A stretch of DNA of 64,000 nt, taken from assembly GCA_016858145.1 (NCBI GenBank), contig JAEHOE010000141.1, positions 124,001 to 188,000 of the forward strand, written 5' to 3'. This DNA comes from Edaphochlamys debaryana (taxonomy: Eukaryota > Chlorophyta > Chlorophyceae > Chlamydomonadales). This document shows positions 56,481-64,000 of the stretch, piece after piece. Both the position numbers and the translations under genes were made by a program. The notes beneath the pieces are model-generated. The model worked only from the letters and a program-made list of their open reading frames with translations. It had not been told where the DNA came from and made no database searches. Position 1 is the stretch's first letter. Every line of letters begins with the position of its first letter.

Positions 56481-59400
56481 ATGGCTCGCAACGGCAGCGG
56501 CGGGGGCGCGCCCGTTTTGTGGCTGCGGCATTCCTTCACAGCGGTCTTCGCGTTCCTCGTGCTCTTCACATCATCATCATCACTTGACATCAGTAGGTAA
56601 TGGGACAGCGCGGGGGGGCGCGGGCAAGGCCTTGTATTTTACTAACTCTGAAACGCGACCGAGCAGCGGGCGCACATCGTCAATCAGGATAGAGCATAAT
56701 TGCAAGACATGAGGGCGACATAAGGGTGGCACAACGCTCGGCTTGAGATTTGGAGCGTCAAGGCGGGATGGTGCACCTTCTCCCCCGCCCCACTCTCCCC
56801 ACCCGAGCCGCGCTCCGACTGATGACCGGATACCTGTCCCTGCCTGTGGTGCTAGTGGTGCCCACACACTTTCGTTTGATTGGGTTGCGAGTTTAGCTGA
56901 TGAGGAGGGAACACATTCACATCACCCGCCCACGCTACCCACGCACTGCGGATGCCTTCAAACCTCGTGCCGCCCACCCGTGTCCGACGCAGGGGTCCCA
57001 ATACTCACACTGGACCCGCCAGATGAGTTTCTGCCGCCGGACTCTCCCGATTCGCCGCCACCGCCATGGCTACCGGGTGCGTGAGAGTGCATTATTGCGC
57101 CGCTGGACCCAAGAAGGGACAAAGTAGACACCGTTCGCTGTTAGGCTGATAGGCCAGGCTGTTCCTGCCACCCGCGTGTTATTCTCCATCTACCTTTTAG
57201 CTCTATCTCGTCCCTCCCACGCGCGCCCTTTCCAGTGCCTCCAACGGCGCCAGCAGAGCCACTGCCGCCACCCCGTACACCCCTAATGCCGCCGCCGTCA
57301 CCGCCACTGCCGCCGTCGGCCCCGCTATCCCCGCCACCTGAACTACCCCTGCCGCCGTTCCTTCCGTTTTCCCCGCCTCCACCAACTTCACCGCCTGCTC
57401 CGCCACCACCACCACCCCCGCCACCGCCCCCACCGGAGCCGCCGTTTCCACCTTCGCCCCCGCCGCCCCCGCCCCCGCCGCCGCCCCCACCCCCACCCCC
57501 GTCCCGACCCCCGCCAGGTGGATGTCTTAACTTAGAAATGCGGGTCTCTCCTGCTTGTGGATCACTCTATTTAAGTGCATACTTACGCTTCTCTGCATGC
57601 TCCCTGGTAGCGCACACCAGATAGCTACTAAGCGCCGCTATGCCTTTCTGCTGTGCCGCTATCCCCTAAACCTTATAAACCTAAACACAGAGGTTCCAGG
57701 AGACTACTGGGATCACCCTGATGGGGAGAGTGCTGAGCGCATATGTAAGTTGCCGTGCGCATAACCAGGGGTGACTGTATAGCACTTCACCAAGTTCTCA
57801 TGGCACGGCATACGTACACATGCATGCGTGCCTTAATTTACAGTCTGGCATGCCCCAGTAATCATCCCCGTGGATACTCCCCATCTACAAACGCAGGGCA
57901 GGAGGTTAGCGATGGCGATATCCGCCTTGACGTCCTTGAGCCTGGAAGCTTGGAGGGCAGGCTTGAGGTGTACTACAATGGACTGTGGGGGTCTATCAAC
58001 ACGTGCAGAACTGGGGCCTTTGGCGAGGATGAGGCCGCCCTGGCGGTCGTGGCATGCCGCCAGCTGGGATACCACGGCGGCACTCTACTGAAAGTGCAGG
58101 GATCTGGACCCATCTGGCTGGTAAGTCGAGGCACGGGCACTATATATGGGCACCTACCCAGCGAGTCTACTTCGTCTACTCAAGTAGGCTCCTATCCATA
58201 GCAAACCACGGCCAGCTACTGAACCGCTTGCAAATCTCTTCCTGGCCCGCAGAAACTCGATAGGTGTGATCCGCGTAACCACACGCGGGTTACGGCTTGC
58301 TGCAGCAGGGCCACAAGTCGATGCCATCACGCAGATGACGTGGGCGTTCGCTGCGAGGGTGAGGAGGTTGGGGGCCAAGGAAGGGGCCGGTGGTGGGGCG
58401 TTCATTCTGCCCCGCCCCCTTAACCCCGAAGTGGGGCACGCAAGGGTTCGCCCGTTGCGTAGCTAATATTATTGGGGGCCCTGGATTAAAGGGAGGCAGA
58501 GGTGTGGGCTTTGCCACGCACGCATTCCGCACGATTTCCCCTCACCCTCACTGTTGCCTGCTCTACACGCTCACCCACCCTACCCACCCTCACTTGTTGC
58601 ATGCTCCACACGCTCTTTCCTGCATGCGTCAGCGCCGCCACCAGCACCACCCATACCGCCAACACCCCCACGACCGCCGCCAGCGCCTCCACGGCCGCCC
58701 CCTACGGCCCAGGTTGCAGCGATCGTGAGCTCTACACCAGCCGTGACGCACCGGTGCCGTATCACCCTGACCCCAGACGACAACAGCATCAGCTGTGTGC
58801 TTGTGAGCAGTCTATCAAAGAACAGCAGGCTGGTCAAGATCGTGCTGGGAGCCTCGCTTAATCAGTGGATGAACTTCAACGGGAGATCTGGCCGACTGCT
58901 GGGGGTCGATGAGCAGCAGCCTCGTGTCATGCCTCCCCCACCCCCACCACCGCGCGCTCCCGCCGGACAACCGAGGAAATCTCGACCCCCTCCTCCCCGG
59001 GATATCCTGTCACCTCCAGAAGAAGGCCCTTTCACGCCAGCAGACGGCAGCACGAGACGCCGCCGCCTCCTTGCAAGAAATGTACAGCGCCGGCGCCATC
59101 TTTTGGAAGCAACGTCAGCTGAGGATTGGGGGCTCGAAGTACGGGGAGTACCCCACCTACTCATCGAGAATAGCGTCATATCTGGCTTGCCACTCAGCTC
59201 AGCAGGGGCGCTGCTTCAGCTGGTGAGCTGCCCATTTGTCACCATCCGCAACCTGACGCTCACCAGCCTCAACGGAGTCCCCCGCCAGCCCAGGAGTCAC
59301 TCCCCATCGACGCTTGTGCTTGGGCCGGTGCTGGCGTCCGGGGCCCAAGGCGTTCATGTCACTGGGTCGACCTCCAACGTCACCAATTCTCACGGCTGGG

Positions 59401-62400
59401 CCTGCTTCCTTTTACAAATGGAGCAGAGAGCCGACGTGGCCGGCGCCTCCAACTTGACACAGCCCTGGGTCCATCTGGAAAGCTCATCCTTCCGAAACAA
59501 CACTGTCGTCCACATCCGCTTGCTCCACTGCGCGGCAGGATACTACATGGGAGGCGGCTCAAATTGTCAGCTTTCCGAGCTGGGGATATGGCGCGTTTGT
59601 CGTGGAGGCCGTGGACAGCACCACCTCGGTGAACATTCTCATCGATGGATCCCACTTTGTTGGAAACCGTGGCGGCTGTGGAGGGGCTCTTGCGGTGCCA
59701 CAAGGGCTTACAAATCTCACATGGACGTCCTCCACTGCCATCAACAACAGAGGAACGGCATCTGGGGGGGCCATCTACATGGACGGCTCTGCTACGAGTC
59801 TCTACTTTGGGGCTGGCAGCCGTATCAATGGCAATGCTGCCACATCTGGCGGGGCCGTGGCTGTATGGTCTGGCGACGTTGAGGATTTTCGGGTCAGCGG
59901 GGACACCCATGTTGACGGCAATGCGGCCAACAGTGGTGGTGCTATTCTTGTTCGGATTGGCAACTTGGCGTCCTTGCTCATCTCCGATCGCAGCAGCATC
60001 TCGGGAGGCCGTGCTTCCTGGGGTGGGGCGGTGTTGGTTGGAGGCGAACTGGGCCAGGTCAGCGTGACAGGCAGTAGCCAACTCTCCAGCAATACCGCTG
60101 CCAGGGAAGGAGGCGCTCTTTATCTGCAGACCGGTTCAATTCACAGCATTACGGTTACGGGTGGCAGCAGCCTATCTACGAATACAGCTGGAGATGATGG
60201 CGGCGCCAGCTACCTTGGCAGCGGGAGCCTTTCAACCCTTAATGTTTCTGGGGGCAGCATCATCATCAGCAACGCTGCTGGAAAAGATGGAGGCTTATTC
60301 CACCTCGCCAGGGGCAGCATTGGAAGCGTCCATGTGTCAAGCGGTAGCCGAATCTCTCATAACAACGCATCTGGAGACGGAGGCGCCTTCTACCTGCTCA
60401 ATGGCAGCATCGACCGCTTTGACGTGCTGAACAGCAGCAGCATATCCAGCAACTGGGCCGAAAACAGCGGCAGCGTCGTATACCTTGACAGAGGAAGCAT
60501 GACGAGCCTCACGGTCGCTGGGAACAGCAGCATCCTGAATAATACGGACGGGAAAAATGGTGGCGTGCTAAGCCTTCTAGACGGGAGCCTTTTGGCCCTT
60601 ACTGTTACAGAGTCCAGCACGATTGCAAGCAACTCGGCCACTGCTGGCCACGGAGGTGTGCTTCATCTCCAGCAGGCTGGGAGCATGGATGCCCTGGTCG
60701 TATCAGTCAACAGCAGCATCTTTCTGAACACAGCCGCGGGCCATGGTGGCGTTGTTTACCTTGGAAGCGGGAGCTTGGCAACCCTCAATGCTTCGGATGG
60801 CGGCCGCATCTCCAATAATACCTCTGGGGGCAACGGCGGAGCCCTCTACCTGCAGCAGGGGCGCCTCGAGGCGCTTTCGGTCACAAACGGCGGCCGCATT
60901 TCGTCCAACTTGGCAGGGATCAACGGCGGCGCCATCTACTTGGAAGGCGGGAGCCTTGCACGCCTCACCCTTTCCGGCAAGGCCAACATGTCGTACAACA
61001 TTGCTAACAATTCTGGCGGGGCTATTTACATGGAGCAAGGAAACCTGACGGTTGTTGCTATCCGAGACGCAAGCCTTCTGTTCAACAACACAGCTGTGGG
61101 ATCTGGAGGTGCAATTTATATGGGAGCGGGAAGCATCACTGAGCTTGCTGTCAGCAATAGCAGCGGCGTGAATAACAACACCGCCCAGCAGTTTGGAGGC
61201 GCTCTGTGCCTTCTGAATGGAGGCTTGAAGAACCTAAGCGTGAGGAGTGGCAGTAGTATGTCGTCAAATACAGCTTACTACGAGTCTGGAGGTGCACTCT
61301 ACCTCCGAACCGGGGTACTACAGCAACTGACAGTTACTCGTGGGAGCTCCATCTCAAGCAATAAGGCCGCGAGGGACGGCGGGGGTGTCTACATTGGCAA
61401 TCAAGACAGGCAGCTCGTGAATTGCAGCTTATCCGCAGAAAGTAGCATGTCCAAGAATACAGCTGGAAGGGATGGAGGCGCACTGTTCCTAGAAGGAGAT
61501 CTCGATGCGAGCATCACAGGTGGAAGCTGGCTATCCTCAAACTGGGCTGGCACAGGGAAAGGAGGCGCCATTTCGCTGTCTAGCGGATCTCTAACTCTTT
61601 CGGTAGAGGGATACAGCGGACTCGAGAGAAACACCGCTGCACTTTATGGAGGCGCGGTTTATTCCCCTATGGCCGTCAGCTTGTCCCTGGCCAACCACAG
61701 CATGCTCCACTCAAATCAGGTCTCAGGAGGTCACGGTGGTGCTATATGGTGCAACCGCTCAGCAGTACTAGTCACAGGGAACTCTATGGTGTATGGCAAC
61801 AGTGCTTCTGGAGACGGTGGAGCTATGTGGTCAGGTTCCATGGCTGAAGTTATTGTCACGCAGCAGTCCAACTTCACGGCGAACCAAGCCCGAGGCTTTG
61901 GGGGGGCTGTATACACAGGTTCAATCGAGCGGCTGGAGGTTTCGAAGGGCTCAATGGCAGCACAGAACAGCGCCGGGGCCAGCGGGGGGTTGCTTTACGC
62001 TAATAATGTTCAGCGCATTGAGGTCACCGACAACAGCAGCCTTTCCTCAAACGCAGCACAAGTCTCTGGAGGCGCTATTTATGCCGCCACACGTATTCAG
62101 CAACTGATTATTTACAATGGCGGCGGCCTGATCTCCAATACCGCCAGTGACCGGGGGGGAGCCATCTGGACGCCATGCATCTCGAATGTCAACGCCACCG
62201 ACGGGAGTATCTCTGGCAACGAAGCTCTGAGAGATGGCGGCTTCTGGTATTCCGTCAACTGTAGGGATACCGCTCCCATGGACTGGCAACTTGGCAGTAG
62301 TGTTGCCTCGGAGAACAGTGCCGCAACAGGCTACGGCGGGGTACTGACGGTGGTGGGCAACAGCATCCTGAAATTGATGGGCGGTGCATTTGCCAGTAAC

Positions 62401-64000
62401 CATGCTGGCGCTTCTGGCGGCGCCATCAGCATGTTGGCTGGGGCCACGCTCTTGATGCGGGACAGCAGCATCGGACCGGGAAACACAGCTAGCGAATCAG
62501 GAGGCGGCGTCTTTTCTGGCTCAGCCACAAGTGCCACCCTCGAAAGCTGCAACCTGTGGAGCAACACGGCACAGAAGCGAGGAGGCTCTGTCGCCGGTGT
62601 GAGCTGCGAGTCCCTTGTGCTACAGAGTGGTACGACTATATCTGACAGCACCGCTATGGTTGAAGGCGGTGGCATCAGCATGGCAGGCTGCAACGGCGGG
62701 CTTGTGGCATCGAGCAAGCTCAGCGGCAACACTGCAGCACGGGGGGGAGCCCTGCACGTGGGACCCTCACCTTCCCAGGTTTACGGGTCCAACCTTTACA
62801 CCATTTGCAACAGCACGTTTGATGGAAACCTTGCGGCTCTGCACACGGTAAACCCAGATTCATCCCAGGGCTACGGCGGGGCTATCTATGTGGAAAAGTC
62901 GCAAGGGTTGGCCGTGGTCATTGGAGGCAATTCAACGTTTTTGCGCAACCACGCATGGCTAGGGGGTGCCATCGCATCCATGCAAGCATGTGGATCTGGC
63001 TTGGCCGCTAACGGCTCAGCCCCAGATAGCGTGGCGCCGGCGTGTGGAGACTGCAGCAGCTGCAGCAGAGATACCGAAGCTGCTATCATCAAAGCCGCAA
63101 GGGCTTTTGATACAAATTGCTCGCTGCTTGTGGTCGAGCCTGCGCTGCCGTTGGCACTAACAGCACAGAACAGCACTGCCTCCAGGCTGATGTCCAAAGA
63201 GGCGGAGGGCTTCACTATATCTTCTCAACGGTCAAAGCCCATGTGGCTGCAAGACGTGACCTATTCCGCTTTGCAAAGCTGGAGTGGCCCTTCGGCTGAG
63301 GCTGGACAGCTTAGCAGAATCTCGAATGCCTACGATCGGTCGTCCATCGAGCTTCCACTGGCTCAAGTTGACTTCATTACTGCCCCAGGGCAGCTCCACT
63401 TTACAGCTAAAACAGGAGCGTCCGTGGAGATGGTCATCAGCTTGTGCGATGCAAATGGTGTACCCGTGTCGTCAGGTGCGAGCCCCCCGGGCTTGTGATT
63501 TACATTACGCTCCAAGCATTTCATTTTTCAAACGCAAGTGGCCAACACCCCTGCTGTGTGCGTGTTTCCCCTGCAGCGCCGACGGGAGAAGACTTCAAGG
63601 TCAATGTGACGGTGGAGGCTGCCACGCCTGCTGGATCGAGGGATGCCGATCCAGAAGCAGCGAGCCCCTATCTGGCGGTCAGCAACGGAGGCCCAGCTAG
63701 CCCAGCTCCCTGGGCGCTAAGCTTTGGCAGTGACGGAAGGGCTCGCATCCGCGGGACCGTATCCGGATGGCCGGGCATTTACACTATGACACTCAGCGCA
63801 TGGGGTGCTGATGGGCAAACCCTGGTCAGTAGCCGGACCGTCCAGCTGTCTCTCTTGGGCTGCGACATTGGAGAGCAGCCAGAGTTTCCGAGCGGCGATT
63901 GGAACAACGCAAGCGCCTACGCTGCAACCTGTGTGGCATGCTCGGTCCGGTCCACGGGTTTTTACGCTGATCTTCGGCCAACTCTGCAGCAGCAATTGCA
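56481..64000 (+). CDS. Giant surface protein: signal peptide, polyproline, SRCR, Pmp-like beta-helix (partial)
   Basis: Exons read: 56481-56596, 56856-57076, 57236-57517, 57691-57744, 57897-58120, a short one from 58253, then 58633 to about 63478, and 63581 to beyond the window. The N-terminus is hydrophobic (FTAVFAFLVLFTSSSS). Exon 3 is almost pure polyproline. Exon 5 is an SRCR domain (GRLEVYYNGLWGSINTCRTG; ACRQLGYHGG). The long exon has another Pro block, then about 37 imperfect 30-36-residue repeats with GGAIYL/GGALYM and S.N.A motifs, as in chlamydial Pmp autotransporters and predicted to form a beta-helix. The last exon has Cys-rich sequence (CDIGEQPEFPSGDW; ATCVACSVRSTGFYAD). Frames 58633-59540 and 59600-63478 do not match: a one-base frameshift, not an intron, seems to lie between. 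Probably a cell-surface or matrix adhesin; the C-terminus is outside the window. Confidence 0.75.
57236..57517 (+). repeat. Polyproline coding tract in the SRCR/Pmp gene
   Basis: CCN-rich exon encoding long runs of Pro with Leu, Ser and Phe, with no other structure. An HRGP-type spacer. Confidence 0.9.

Noticed and set aside
1..64000. tRNA, rRNA or other structured RNA genes
   Set aside because: I looked for cloverleaf consensus (GGTTCGANTCC-like T arms) and rRNA-like conserved blocks and saw none I could defend. A covariance-model search would be needed to exclude them.

Overview
The window looks like nuclear DNA of a volvocine green alga close to Chlamydomonas. It is GC-rich, its genes carry many short GT-AG introns (one probable GC-AG), and it contains poly-proline/poly-alanine coding stretches and hydroxyproline-rich wall-type proteins. 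It also has a KDZ-type DNA transposon and a GH9 cellulase with a proline linker and cysteine-rich tail, as described for Chlamydomonas. Species cannot be fixed from the sequence alone. All intron/exon models were read by eye; where exon phases are said to agree, they were checked by counting.

Layout. 1-6938: a ~101-bp satellite array (about 68 monomers), noisy in its last ~1.7 kb, butting onto the terminal ~70 bp of a mobile-element-like sequence whose counterpart is at 13848-13906. 7036-10092: gene-poor repeats and minisatellites. 10093-13856: a compact cassette of three unrecognised ORFs (A plus, broken by frameshifts; B minus, spliced, acidic/coiled-coil/transmembrane; C plus, membrane-anchor-like). 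13907-17548: two direct copies of a 0.76-0.89 kb repeat, one carrying a small retro-insertion with a TTG tract, plus strong palindromes. 17549-20829: a KDZ transposon with 396-bp terminal inverted repeats and a truncated transposase. 20842-22759: exons of a secreted wall/adhesion gene (minus) whose 3' part is cut off by the KDZ element. 22760-26539: no gene recognised.

26540-48121: the conserved core. A 9-exon minus-strand gene joins an RPN10-like VWA domain to an RPN13-like PRU domain. Divergent from it is a very large secreted alanine-rich LEA-like gene (plus). Then a zinc-dependent medium-chain alcohol dehydrogenase (minus), divergent from a SAM methyltransferase (plus). 48694-54874: an 18-exon GH9 endoglucanase. 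56481-end: a huge SRCR / polyproline / Pmp-like beta-helix surface protein that runs off the window.

The right half holds several secreted or wall-associated genes (LEA-like, GH9, Pmp/SRCR). The left 26 kb is repeat- and transposon-dominated accessory DNA, possibly subtelomeric or pericentromeric. The two observations most likely to be new are the RPN10-RPN13 fusion gene and the three-ORF cassette at 10-14 kb.
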